A model generated the notes under the pieces. The model ran no database searches. It was not told the DNA's origin and worked only from the letters and a program-made list of their open reading frames with translations. A stretch of 64,000 nt of DNA, from NCBI GenBank assembly GCA_002914805.1, contig JXTB01000020.1, positions 526,338 through 590,337 on the forward strand, read 5' to 3'. The stretch comes from Parasponia andersonii (taxonomy: Eukaryota > Streptophyta > Magnoliopsida > Rosales > Cannabaceae). Below are positions 36,105 through 49,147 of this stretch, piece by piece; within the stretch, counting starts at the first letter, position 1; every line of letters begins with the position of its first letter. The position numbers and the translations under genes are program-made.

Positions 36105-36893
36105 ATTTTTCCCTGATGAGTCACTACTGTTACTACTCCCACTATTCTGAGAGTTTTGCCCTTGCCATTGCCCTTGGCTTTTCTTGTTTATTTTCCTCTC
36201 GTTGCCCTTGTTTTTTGAATGATCTCTCGTTGCTGACCAATCAATAAGAAAAGCCTCAGCTCTTTGGACTACAGCAACAAAGTCAACCAGATTGCTGAAG
36301 GGTTGGGTCATAACCTTCTCTAAGATGGCTGGTCTTAAAGCCTCTATAAACTTGACAATCTGGAGGGTAGGGTCCGTCCCAGGAGCATAAGCATATTGTG
36401 CCAACTCCATAAACTGCACATAATACTCATTCACTGTCATGTCACCCTGCTTGAGCCGTTCATACTCTCTATGACTAGCATTAGCATAATAGCTCTTGAA
36501 TATTCCCTCAAAGGCTTCCCAAGTCATGTAAGTCACGTCCTGGGTCAACTTGACTGTCTCCCACCAATTAATAGCTCCATCAGTCTGCTCATAAGTGGCA
36601 AATATTACTTGGAACTCTGATGGCGTCCCAATAGTTATGAAGGTCCTCTTGACATCTCTAAGCCATCTCTCAGCTGAGGTGGGATCAGGTCTCCCATCGA
36701 ATGATAGTGGATTAAGTTTCATGAAGTCCTTGAAGAAACTAGCCTGAAGAGCCTCAGGGTTTCCTTCCATCCTCAGACACGATAATGCTTGTAAAGCAAT
36801 ATATAAGTCAGCCAGAGTGTCAGGGGCTTGCTCTTGTGATGGAGATGTTTCAGCCCTAGGTTCTTACCTCGGTATCCTTCTCCTCAAAGGCAT
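36105..36893 (-). pseudogene. gag of element 4, nearly open but truncated
   Basis: The start ATG at 36893 gives MPLRRRIPR, followed by one stop at 36868. The frame is then open for 230 codons (36770 to 36078): FDGRPDPTSAERWLRDVKRT, INWWETVKLTQDVTYMTWEA, LKQGDMTVNEYYVQFMELAQ, PFSNLVDFVAVVQRAEA and an SSNSSDSSGK tail. It parallels element 2 gag but ends before the zinc knuckle, where the frame runs into a family-1 LTR for its last ten codons. It is the best preserved gag in the window. Confidence 0.85.
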
Positions 36894-37013
36894 TATAGTT
36901 CTGTATTCATATGCCAAAGTGTTAGCGAGATAGTGATGCCATTACTTTAAAAAAAAAAAAAAAGAAGTCACAATCTAGTCTAATGGTATCACATCCGAGG
37001 TAATTAAACTTTT

Positions 37014-37024
37014 CTCTGATACCA
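37014..37024 (-). promoter_or_regulatory. primer binding site of element 4
   Basis: TGGTATCAGAG on the minus strand (the twelfth base mismatches), nine bases from the LTR end. An A-rich run of about 15 bases lies further inside at 36950. Confidence 0.9.
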
Positions 37025-37033
37025 AAAATTTTT

Positions 37034-38953
37034 TGTCACGACCCAAACCCCAGGCCAGTGGCAGAAAAGGAATTTCACAAGTAGAAATTCATATTTTATT
37101 TTAGAAAATAATAAATAGACGATAACTTGTTTACAAAAATAGTTCAAATTTATAAATTCCCACAGTTTGTGAATACCACTAGACATAAACTATTAATAAT
37201 AGTAATAAAACATAAATATGCATCACATCGTCACCACCAGTGGGCATTATAGATAATACAGACTAAATCTAAAGTATGAGCCTTAAATATTATTACAAGT
37301 CCAAGGTAAGTATCTAAGTAATTACCAACCATAAAACTAGGGTAAACTTCTTCTTGGATTACTCTGCCCCGGAGTTGCCCAAGTCGCACTGTAAATCACC
37401 TGAGAAGGGAAAGAAAGGAGGGTGAGCATTCACATACTCAGTAGGAATTTCAATTTTCCTTTTTAGCATGAATGCAACTTTTCAAACCTGCATGGTTAGC
37501 ACCTTTCCAAAATCCATTTATAAAATAAGTTTGCAAAGAAATCAAAATCATAAGTAATCATTTTCATTATTGTACAAATCATAAATCAATCAAGTACAAG
37601 TATATACATGAGCTCTCATCTTCCTACCACGGTCCTGTAATACCTCTGTAACAGAGGTACCCAACATCTTGACACTATCCCGAGGTGTGTCAGCAAATCC
37701 TGTGTAGGGGCCTTGGTCTCTCACCTGGCACTGCAGCAACTCGCCATCGATCTAAATACAATGATACTAAAATAAAACTCAAGTACGTGATCCTTTGGTA
37801 GGTACAATATGTCATATAGTGTGTAATAACCATGGATCTAGTATTTTAAGAAATCATGCTTTAATACTCATTTGGTATTATTCTAGGATTTACAGAAAAT
37901 CAGGCAACATAACGGTTGTATTTTCCCAAAACCAAAATTTTGAACCTGCATAAAAATCATAACAACCAATCCCAGAACAATCCAATATATCTCAACAGTT
38001 CACAAATTTATCAATTATCCAATCAAACCATTGAATTGCATGAAAATCGACATATTCAAGAAATAGGTTATAATGCACATTTTAAATCAAAATAAGTATA
38101 AAACTTGGTAATTGAACCCCTACCTCACTAGAATAGTGATATCATGCCAATAGGTCCTCAAGGTACCATTGAACGATCGCTCGAATGGTCGGGAACTAAT
38201 TCCAGGCCCTCGATTGCTCACTTGTGAAAAATCAACTCCTCAACGAAGCTTCGAATTAACAAACAGATCTCTTTACTGAACTCTTAGCATCAAAATAGCT
38301 AGATTAGACATTTGATTTGACCAGTTTGGATCCGAGCCAACACCGAACCAGTGTCATGCAAAACGAGACAAAATCTAAGCTGTTAGATATGGTTTTTCGT
38401 GCCGATCACCAAATATAGTCAATATATATATATCAAACTTCACCATCTTTTGAGTACATTCCAAAAATGGCAACAAAAATGAAATCTAATGGTTGGATCA
38501 AAATTCGATCCCGAGCTCAAAAATACGCAAAAATAGTAACTTTTAATTTGGGAAAAAAAGGATTGTGATATATATACCTAGAGAAAGTTCACGATGAGAG
38601 GATTCGAATGCCACTAGTTTCATGAATTATCGTCGCCGAAATTCTCGCCGATGAGCGACAAAAGCAGCGGAGATTTACTCCCCCCCCTCGGCAACACGGG
38701 AGTCCGGCACCTCGGAGTCTTGGCAGTCAGCTCGACTGGGTAGCGCGCTTCATCTGGGTTCAGCGGCTGGCGCGACGGAGAAGAGGGAGAATGAGCAGGA
38801 GAGAGAGAGAGAGAATTGGCGAAGAGAGTGAGCGAGAATGAGAGAGAAACTAAGAGTGAGATCGGAGGGGAGAGAGAAAAAAAATATCTGATTTTTTTTA
38901 ATAAATATTTGGTTAAAAGAACCTTTTGCCCTTGATAAAAACGTGATTTTACA
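37034..38953 (-). repeat. 5' LTR of element 4 (family 2-like, 1920 bp)
   Basis: It runs from TGTCACGACCCAAACCCCAG to AACGTGATTTTACA. It aligns with element 2 LTRs at both ends but is intermediate with family 3 in the middle (GGTGAGCATTCACATACTCA at 37421). A GC-rich part at about 38620-38880 includes a GA-rich stretch. The right neighbour, starting at 38954, is protease of element 3. Confidence 0.88.
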
Positions 38954-40384
38954 GAACTTCTCTATACTTGGTGCTAAAACACTACCTTCTTCAAATAGAA
39001 ATCAATAGTAGAATGGTATTTAGATAACCAATCCATACCCAAGATAACTGCAAAATCTTACATAGCTGATACTATCAAATCTACACACAAGTCCTTACCA
39101 CCTATTTGGATTAGATATGCCTTGAGAACTTGATCAGAACATAAAGCTTCTCCAGATAGAATTATTACACAATATTTGAAATTCAATTACTCTAGTATTT
39201 TGTCTAATTTCCTCACAAAAGCATGTGGCACAAGTGAATATATAGCCTTCACTCTATTAATGCATTATTAGGAATACCAGAGATAAGAATCTCACCTACT
39301 ACAACAGGTGGGTTTACCTTGCATCTTCTTTGGTCATTGTAAATATACGAGTTGGGACATTCTTCTGCTCCTTTGAAGTGTTTGGACAATTCATTTCAAA
39401 ATGTCCAGACCTTTGACATAAGAAGCAAGCACTAGAACCCTTAAACATTCTCCACGATAAGTCTTTCCACATTTAGGAGAAATGGCCTTCTAGGTAGTAG
39501 CTAATTGTGTTTATTGGCTTGTAGCTTGATGTTTTTGGGGCTTTTATCTTTCGCCTTGATTTTGTTGCCACTTTCTTTTATTTCCACTAGCCCCATATTG
39601 AGATCACTCTCTAAAGATTGTATTTCTTCTTGCCATATTTATATTCTTGCGAATTTCGTCAGAACCTTAACTCAACCTCTTCTGCTTCAAGAGAATTCTC
39701 TAGAACCTCAGCATACGTCATATCTTTATGAGTATCTATCTTAACATCCCTATAAATCTTTGCCTTGAGCCCTTGGAGGAACTAGTTTACTTTTAGCTTA
39801 TTTTTACTCATCATGTGTAGAGCAAATTGAAATAACTCTTCAAATTTTATTATGTAATCATTTAAAATCTTACTTCCCTATTTCAGATTAACAAACTCAG
39901 TAGTCTTTATCATTCTATGTGCAATGATAAAATACTCTCTATAGAATATTCCCTTAAAATGCTCCTATGTACGCCTATTAAAATCAATGACGGACTTCAT
40001 AGAATCCCACCAGTGTCGAGCATCCATCTGGAACATAAAATTTGCACATGAAACCTTTTCTTCATTAGGGATTCTAATATTATCGAAGATATCCTCAATA
40101 CTCCGAATCCACTCTTCTGCCAACAGTGGATCAATTTCACCCTTGAAAGCTAGAGGCTTATTCTTTCTAAATCTCTCACAAGCCAGTTCATAATTTTCTT
40201 GTCCAGCTATGGATCGTGCTGGAACTTGTTCTCCACGTCTTTCTTCTCTTTCCAGATGCCTTTCTACCTATCTTGCTTGTGTCTCAACCAACTCTGTCAA
40301 CCTATCTATAATGGCATCCTTGTTGATCTCAATTTCAGTAGTACGCCTCCTATCACCTCTTTGCTCACTAATAGCTCTAGGCAT
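38954..40384 (-). pseudogene. gag and start of protease of element 3 (broken)
   Basis: Start at 40384: MPRAISEQRGDRRRTTEIEI, matching element 1 gag. The rest is cut by stops. The protease portion at 38954-39350 resembles element 1 7840-8214, and the zinc-knuckle region near 39400-39470 has lost its spacing. The remainder of pol is missing; the sequence abuts the element 4 LTR at 38954. Plus-strand frames such as 39505, 40199 and 40209 are antisense readings. Confidence 0.8.
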
Positions 40385-40563
40385 GATTCCCTGTATAGTT
40401 ACCTTCTCACTTACATCCACGCATAATAGCCAATAATAAAAAGATAACATATCATAATATATGGCATCAAATTTAATGCTAACTTAGGAATTTACTAGTT
40501 AACTAAGCTTTTTGTCACATGATCATAGATATGTAGGAAGTCTTCAGAGATGATTAAAATTTT

Positions 40564-40575
40564 GCTATGATACCA
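40564..40575 (-). promoter_or_regulatory. primer binding site of element 3
   Basis: TGGTATCATAGC on the minus strand, 11 of 12 bases of the initiator tRNA-Met site, four bases from the LTR. Confidence 0.9.
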
Positions 40576-40579
40576 ACAC

Positions 40580-43403
40580 TATAACAATCCCTAGTTTAAC
40601 TATAGTGTCATATACAGTTAAACTACAAAGTATTATTCTTTCTTAAACATTATCTATAATTTTATAAAAAGGTGGGAAAATTTAAACTTTCCAAGGCCTT
40701 TAAATGAAAGCAACTAAATGGTATTTCTTGTTAGAATTGTCTTTACAAAATATATAATCAAAAGAGGTCTTCACCAGTCTATTTTTCCATCAGTAGTAGT
40801 ATTTACATTACATCAAAATATCTCAAAATAAAAATATCACCCGTAGGTCAAGCTCGTTCCACATCTATATGATCATCGCGACAAAAACTAGGCAAAACAA
40901 CCAACTAATCAATACTAAAGTGTGCCCTCTCATTTGCATCACAATACTAAAATAAGCTAAGACTCAGTAAATAAAACTATACATGCTCATATATGCCTTA
41001 AAACCTCATCAAGTTCCCATTGTACACTTTTCTTTCTTAAACATTTGAGTCCATGCATTTTCTTTTAAAAAAAATACTCATAGTTAGGCTTCTTAGTACA
41101 TTGCTAGTCTCGTAAGTCGATAGGCTGTGATAACATTAGGTAGAAACTCTGGCCAAGACTAAAAATAAGGTGCGACCGCCGTGTGAGGTTTTTAAAAAAT
41201 CCTTCCCTCATCAATAGTGCATCCCATATTGTGCAAATATTATCCCGCTGTACTCACTTATAAATACTCTGTAATGAAATTCTCAATTTGCATGCAAGAC
41301 GTGCCATGCACATGCCATTTCATAACTTTTAAGAACAAGTAAGTTTCACATAATGACATCTTCCATGTAATTCTTTTGACGTAGAGGAAAGTCATTACTT
41401 AACTCTTATCCTGAATAGATATTGATAGTGGAAAGGATCAATATTCTCTACAGATTAGTGTGCTAATCACCTGTCATAGATTATAGTTATTCAAGATGCA
41501 TATTTTCCCAAAAGAATGCATCAAGATACTTGAACAAGACTGAAATCAGAACTTTCACTAATTTAGGAAACTTGATCTTAAAATGTCTCCGAAGTGTATA
41601 AATTACTTAAGGTACTTAACAGCCAATAACTAGCATTGAAAAACTATTTAAAAGTATTAAAATATGAATTTTAGTTCATTAGCACAAAAATGATCAAAAA
41701 TAGCATATATAATTTTATAAAACTAGTCTATTTCCCTCTAAATGGTGCCATTTTATTTTAAAAACATTTGGACAGGGCCTGCCCTAGTTTTAAGACATTC
41801 TCATATGATTAAAATCATGGTCCTAAATCTACAATAATATTTTACAAGCTATTTCCCACATATACACCTCAAAGAGAATTACTTAGAATGACATAAGCAC
41901 ATTTGAACCCTTTTTTGGTTTAAAAAAGTTTAAAACCTCTTTTACACTTGTCTGCTATCAAAACAGCCACCAAATGAGTATAATAAATAATAGAATCAAT
42001 ATAAAATACACTCTAAGTTTAAAAAATCAGATTACAAATATAAAAAACTTAATCTGCCACGCATAAAAACACTTAAATCCTTAATAGTAAACTTTTGGGC
42101 CTTATGTCTAACTTTAATCATCTTCTTAAATTCTATATTTCTAGCAGTATATAAGTTTATTAGGACTTTTATTCATCAAATAAAAGCTTTAGTTTAAGGG
42201 CTGCAACAAGAAAAATCAACTAAAAACTCAAAATCCCATTTAGGCCTCACCTTGACTAGTTTAAACGTTCAATGAAGCTCTTGCTTTTTATCTCTACCAA
42301 ACTGATTTCCAAGGCTTAGAAATAGATTTTAGGACTCAAGAAGACCTGAAAAAATATCATTACTGAACAGGGAATAAGTGGAGATACGAAATTAAAGGAC
42401 AACACCTAGAAAGAAATACTAGTAGAATGACCTTAACTAGTTTTGATCTATGTTGTGTTTTATAGATCCAACTTGATTTCTACCACTTAGAAACAATTAT
42501 TTATGGCTAAGTGAAGTTGAGAGAAGTCTAGAAATAATATAGAGAGATTCAGGTCATGGCTGGAGAGAAAGAGAAAGAGAATGACCAGATTTGGTCCAAA
42601 ATCAACACTTAACGGCTAAGAAAAGGCATAACTTAAATTCTAGGGGGTATGCTGGGTCTTTTACACATTACTCTCTATGTGTCCAACTCTAAAGCATCCT
42701 TAACATAGTCACCATATTGCTGGTCACTCCTATATATCCAAGTGTAGCCAAAGTTAGTGAATCCTAGCTTAGAAAGTGAAAACTAGCCATACTTTGACTT
42801 ACGATCCCATGTGATAGGTTTTATTGTGATCTGGTGGAACCTAGCCTCATAACCAATTATTAAACATAAAAATTAGTCAATTAGACTCTAATTAAAAATG
42901 CAAATATAGTACTAGCACTCAATTATAAGAATGCCCAAAAATGACATTACGCGATTAAATTGAATCTAAGCTAGTTTAGTGTAATAAAACACAAATCAGT
43001 ATTGTGAATGCTACCTCCTGCTTACCTAGAGCTAAGAAATAAAATACTATAAATGAGTCCTAGACATTGAATTAAAACTATTTGACGTGTTAAACACACA
43101 GTGAATTCAGCTTCGAAATGCATGAAAAATATATTTTACTGAAAAACTTCTATTCAACCAAGTTATCAATAAGTATGATCTTGATACATGTGCACATAGT
43201 ATTGCTTTCATAAATATATTCTTTGTTCTTTGAGCAAATAGAGCTCTCGCTCTCTAAGGGTATTGAACCTTTATACTATATCGAGACACTTCGATAATCA
43301 TTAGTATAATAACATGCATATAAATGTCTTCTAGATGCCTTATATGCAATTAGAACAAGTTTATTATTTGCTTACTATGTATGTGAGAATCTTGGGTACC
43401 ATA
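40580..43403 (-). repeat. 5' LTR of element 3 (family 1, 2824 bp)
   Basis: It aligns throughout with the element 1 LTRs, from TATAACAATCCCTAGTTTAA to CTTGGGTACCATA. It is visibly more diverged than the two element 1 LTRs are from each other. Its outer (right) end abuts integrase sequence of element 5. Confidence 0.88.
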
Positions 43404-46400
43404 GTGATCTTGTCCCATTTCGACTCCTGAATAAGTAATGGCTGAAGTAACCCAGTTGACCTTTGGTATTCAGCCTTGACTTGCTGACAAATCAAATACT
43501 TAGCTATAAAGGTAGCCACATTCTTCTTCATACCTTTCCACCAATACTATCTCTTCGAGTCTTAATACATCTTAGTACTACTCAGAATACTGCAAACTTT
43601 GATTTGTGAGCCTTAGTTAGAATGGTTTCTAAAAGTCTTAGCTACAGCCAACCTTCCACTGAATAAGTAAGAACCTTTCTCTATTAGTACTCCAACTATC
43701 TAACTTTTCACCATTCTAAAGCTGGTTCCATATTGTCCTCAATTACTGGTCTTGCCATTGACTCTGTTGGATAGTTTGGAGAAGTGATGGTAAAATTACT
43801 AGATTACTGAGGTAAACAACTCCTTCATTCTCGAAGTACTGTAAGTTGTAGTCACCAATCATAACTGAGTTCATCCAATCCTCAAACACCAGTGCAGCTA
43901 GAACACCATGAGGTCTTCTACTCAGTGCATCAGCTACAATGTTGGCCTTACTAGGATGATACTGTAGGTCGAAGTCATAATCCTCTATATACTTAACCTA
44001 TTTTCGCTATCTCAAGTTTAGATCCTTCTAAGTAAGAAGATACTTCAAACTCTTGTGATCAGAGATTTCATCAAACTTCACACCATACGAGTAACATATC
44101 TAAATCTTTAGTGCAAAGATCACTATTTCAAGCTCTAGGTCATGAGTGGGATAGTTTCTCTCATATAGCTTCAACTGACGAGAATCATAAGCTATAACTC
44201 GACCATTATGAATCAAGACACATCCAAAACCCATCTTTGAAGCATCGGTATATACCACATAAGGCTCATTACTATCATGAACAATAAGAACAGGTGTGTT
44301 CATTAAACTATGCCTCAATCTAACAAAAGCTTCTTCACTTTCATATCCCAAACAAATCTCACATCCTTCCTAATCAACTTGGTCAAAGGCAAGGTGATTC
44401 TCGATAAATCTTGCACAAAACAACAGTAATAGGCTGCCAAACCAAGAAAACTCCGTACCTCTATCACATTTCTCGGTCTTTTCCACTCTAGAACAGCTTC
44501 TATCATAGTAGGATGGACAAAAATACCTCCATGAGAAATCACATGCCCCAAGAATTTCACTTCTGACATCAAAATTTCACACTTCGATTTCTTGGCATAT
44601 AACTAATGATCTCTCAAGAACTTTAAGTACTATCTCTAGATGTCCGGTATGCTTTTTTTGAGTCTGAGAATACATCAGGATGTTGTTGATGAACATAACC
44701 ACAAAATGATTCAAAAACGGCCAAAAAATCCAATCCATTAAAGCCACAGGACCATTCGCCAAACCAAATAGCATCACCAAAAACTCAAAGTGACAATATC
44801 GAGTTTTAAATGCTGTCTTAGGTATGTCATCCTCTCTTATTTTGAACTAACGATAATCGGACCTCAAAAAGATCTTGGAGAAGAATCTCGAACCCTTGAG
44901 TCGGTCAAACAACTAGTCTATCCTTGGCAAAGAATACTTGTTCTTCACTGTCAATTGATTCAACTTCTTGTAATCTACACAAAGACTTAATGAACCATCA
45001 ACTTTCTTCGCAAATAAGACAAGAGCACCCTAAGGAGAGGTGCTACTGTGAATGAAGCCTTTGGAAATCAGATCATCTAATTGTTCTCTCAATTCTTCCA
45101 TCTCTATAGGCACCGTCCGATAGGCTGGAATAGATACTAGATGAGCTTTAAGAACTAGTTCAATATAGAACTTAATCTCCCTATCTAGTGGTAACCCCGA
45201 TAAATCTTCAGAAAATACCTCTGAATACTCACACACCACCAGAATCTATAGGTCTTCGTCATTTGTCCTTAACTGGCCATCAATGACAAATAAGTTCCCA
45301 TAATACTCAAGTCTCTTCCTTCCACCGATGTATGCTTTTAGAATAGGACTTGGCTTCAATGGACTTATTCTACCTTGATAGACAATGAGATGTACATCAC
45401 TTGGAAAAAAAGGTCACCCACTTTGTATAATAGTTCACTATAGCTTGGTACTTAGACAACCAATCCATACCAAATATGACATCATATTGCCCCATCAGTA
45501 ACATAATCAAATCAGCAAGCAACTTTCTATCACCAACCATAACCCGAGAAAATGTACACACATTAGACACATCGGCTACTCCTCCCATAGGTGTACCCAA
45601 TAAAAATAAATAATCTAAATCAGAAAATTCCAACCCTAATAGTTAAGAAAACAATAAGGAGATGAATGAATGTGATACACCAATATTAAACAAAATATTT
45701 ACCTCAAAGTGTGATATAAGGATCACACCGTCAACAACAAAGTGTAGTCAACTCCAGTGAAAGCATAAGCTTGGCCAGTCATTTTCCCTTTTCCCTTGTT
45801 GTCTCTTCCCTGACCAAGATGGTCATGCCAGATCCTAGACTACTATTGCCATACCCACGCCTACTTTGACTCCCTAAGGTCTGAGGAGTCTCAAAATTCT
45901 GAGTGTAACCCTGGGGATGGTACTTATGCTAATAAGGATGAAGGAAAGTAAATGTCTGTAAAACACCTTGTGACTGTTGCAGACTTGCTTGGGTGTCCTG
46001 ATAAGAAGCAAAACTTGACTAGCTCCTCTGTAGTCCTCCCTGAGAGAGAGGAGATTTCTGTAGATGATTAGGACACTCATTTCGATCCAACTGACCACAA
46101 GAAAAATATCCTTCATAAAGACTACCTCTACTAACCCCTAATGAACCACTACTGTTCGAGTTTCTACTGTTCAGAATACCTTAGGCAGACCACAACCATT
46201 GATTCCTTCTAGTGACTTTCTTATCATTACGTCTATATTGGTTCCTCTTGGAATCTATTCCCTCTTCGATGGCTTTTGCCCTCTAGGCAGCCACTACAAT
46301 CTTAGGAAGAGTACGGAAAGTCTGAGTGCTAATCTTGTTGTAAATATTCTGATTCAAACGACTCCTAAACTTGGCAACTCAGTACTTCTCACTCGTACCT

Positions 46401-46934
46401 GGTCCAAGAGCAATACTTACTAACTCAGTGAACTCTATTAGATACTCATTCACTATTCTGTTACCTTGGATCAAAGTCTTAAACCAGTTAACAACTTCAT
46501 CCTATAGGACCTTATTGGTGTACTTGGCCTTAAAAATCCACTTAAAGTCTTCCTAAGTGAGACCTATCACATCTTCCATCCGTTCCACTATCTTCTACTA
46601 GGGAATAGCATTCCTTGTCACACGGGTGATGGAAAAGACTGCCCAAAACTCCACTGAAGTACCAAGGATGCGAAAATTCCTCTCTGTCTCACACAGCCAA
46701 GCAATCGTCGTGAGAACTTCTAGTCTTTCATCAAACTGCTCTGGCTAGAGACATATGAACCACTGGAGATGATTTGATTGATTTAGCTGACGTTCTCTCG
46801 GAGCTAGAGCCTGATGGTCTGGACTGCTTATCTAGGAAAATGCCTGCTGTGTTACCTCAATCAGAGGAGTGAAATCTAGATGGTGATGAGGTTCGGCACC
46901 TGATTAGTGTCCCGAAACTCATCTTAGAGGCATC
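43404..46934 (-). pseudogene. gag-pro-RT-RNase H-part integrase of element 5 (broken)
   Basis: This is a family-2 polyprotein. Minus-strand order: gag start at 46934 (MPLR then stop), capsid blocks (46556-46371), zinc-knuckle remains near 46080, protease with NIGVSHSF in place of DTGASHSF (codon 45685-45687), LEFSDLDYLFLLGTPMGGVA (45633), RT linker (45239-45030), RT with FINNILMYS replacing FIDDILIYS (44682-44687), [15 protein letters not shown] (44572), and RNase H ([33 protein letters not shown]; 44351-44100). Integrase survives only up to about the core start at 43404, where element 3 begins. Catalytic residues of both protease and RT are gone through G-to-A changes, so it was dead before or since the truncation. 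Confidence 0.88.
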
Positions 46935-47058
46935 CTTAGAAGTCTGAAACAATATGTCAAGCTGTTAGTGAGATAATGATGCATGCTTGTTATGAAAATA
47001 ACTTCAATTTAATTTAACGGTGATACGTCCGAGCTAGTAAATTCAAGCTCTGATATTG

Positions 47059-47603
47059 CAAAAATGAGAAATATCTTGATTTATTTGAAAAAGGTCTTAA
47101 AAGTTTTAATTTGATAAAACAATCTATTTAAATAAAATATTTAAAATTTTATCTTGTGAACTTCTCCAACAATTCATATATATCATTAAGCATAGATCTA
47201 AATGTAATTGAAAAATATGATTCAAAATGAAGTTCAAAATAAATTACAGGCATCATCATCATCAATAACAAATATCGAGACTAGAATAGCATACATAACT
47301 TCAAAGACTTAATAAAAACTAGAAGTCTTGGTTTAGTACTAATACAAAATTCAAACAATCCAAGCACTATAACAACAAGCTTCTAGTATTACCAAAATAA
47401 CGAATTACAATCACAGATGGCCTCTTAATCCTCTTGGTCACTAAAGTTATACTGAACACCACATGAAGAAGAAAGGTAGGGGGTGAGCATAAAATGCCCA
47501 GTAAAAAGACAGTTACCTCGATGGAAAATATTTTACTGATAGAAAGTTCTAACATAGTTAGTTTAAATCCAAAACATATATATATATAATCTAAACTAGT
47601 AAT

Positions 47604-47653
<50 letters not shown>

Positions 47654-49147
47654 GTATAATCAAAACATTTCAATTCGTATGCATATTATACAAATCAACC
47701 TATACTCATGAGTTCATATCCTCTCATCTATGGAAATCCAAGATGATGACACTAAATATACCTCACAGCCTGCTCGACACCTAGGCCCATACCTGGAGGA
47801 GACATCCATGTGTTGCCTACGAAACTTGGAAAGGCAACCAAATTGCCTACACTTGTCAAATAGGGAGGCAATCAAAAAAAACAAACTCTGTGTGGGTTTA
47901 CATATTCTACACTAACAGTGGAGTACATAGTACAATACTATAAACCCACGATACTAACATGATACTCATGTATGATCGTCCGACACATACAATAAAACAG
48001 AAGTATGAAAACTATCGTGCTCTAGTTTTTCAATAAAATAAGCATACTAAATTTTATAGAAAAATGAGCAATATAAGAACCCTATTTTCGATATACTCAA
48101 AAACAATATGCACTCAGAAAATTCTCAGAGTAATATAATATATATCATACAATCAAATTCTATCGCAGATTTTCAAATAGTTCCAAAATCACATTTGTCA
48201 TTATATATTGCAAAAAATAAGTTTTATTCAAAGACAATACAAAATAGAGGTAACCGAATCCCTACCTTACCTGAATTACGATATCACGCAATTGGATTCT
48301 CATGGTATCATTGGACGATCACTCGAAGGGTTGGGAACTAATTCCAAGCCTACGATCATTCTCTTGTAAAAAATCAACTTCTTAACGGAGTTTCAAATCC
48401 TCAAACAGACGTCTTCATTAAATTCCTAGCACTCAAAATTGCTAGGTTAGACATATAATTCAGCCAATTCGATTCTGGCTCGCACTAATAGTCAATATAT
48501 ATATATCAATCTTCTTTATTTTCTGAGTATATTATAAAAATGATATAAAAAATAGTCCAATGATCTGATCAAAAAGCCAAATCTCAAGCTCAAAATACTA
48601 AAAAATGACAACTTTTAATTCAAGTAAAATGGGATCGTGAAATACATGCTTTGATGATCATTGCAATAACACGAATCCAATGAGCCCAATTTGATATCAA
48701 ACGGTAGCCAGAATAGTCACCGGTGACCAAAAACGTCTGCGGATTCTTGAGCTCTTCGCTGGTGTTCCACTTCTGCTATAGGAGCTAGGCAGCAGGTTAC
48801 TGACAGCGCAATAAAGCTTTATAGGAGGTACTCATGGAAGAATGATAATTTATGTGTGGCGCCTGTGTGCTTGCTCCTTTAGTGACTTTGACATGAAGGA
48901 GAATAGAGAGAATGCGGGAGGAAGAGAGAAAGGATATATAAGTGATAAACCCACGTGACGATTGCACGGGACTATATAATTTTTCCCAGAATTGTAGGTC
49001 TTCCAATTTTCAAATCCTTTCAATCTAGTCCCTACAGAAATTGCATTTTATTCCTTGCTCCTTAATACCTTGCAATTTAGTCCTTCGCTTATTAAATCAA
49101 AAAATTATCAAAATGACCAATACCCCTTTAAAATTTGGGATTTTATA
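47059..49147 (-). repeat. family-2 LTR of element 5
   Basis: It aligns with 23275-25419. The first 45 or so bases and the primer-site end are deleted: GCTCTGATATTGCAAAAATG at 47049 passes straight into LTR sequence. It ends GGGATTTTATA. It serves as the 5' LTR of element 5. A long (TA)n tract lies at 47607-47648 and accounts for the 98-codon frame at 47367-47663. Confidence 0.85.
47607..47648. repeat. TA microsatellite
   Basis: About 20 TA units, expanded from the shorter tract at the same LTR position in elements 2 and 4. Confidence 0.95.

Noticed and set aside
39505..40436. Plus-strand frames of 68-79 codons
   Set aside because: They are antisense readings of element 3 gag, which reads on the minus strand.
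47367..47663. 98-codon minus-strand frame with an IYIYIY run
   Set aside because: It is translation of a TA microsatellite within an LTR.
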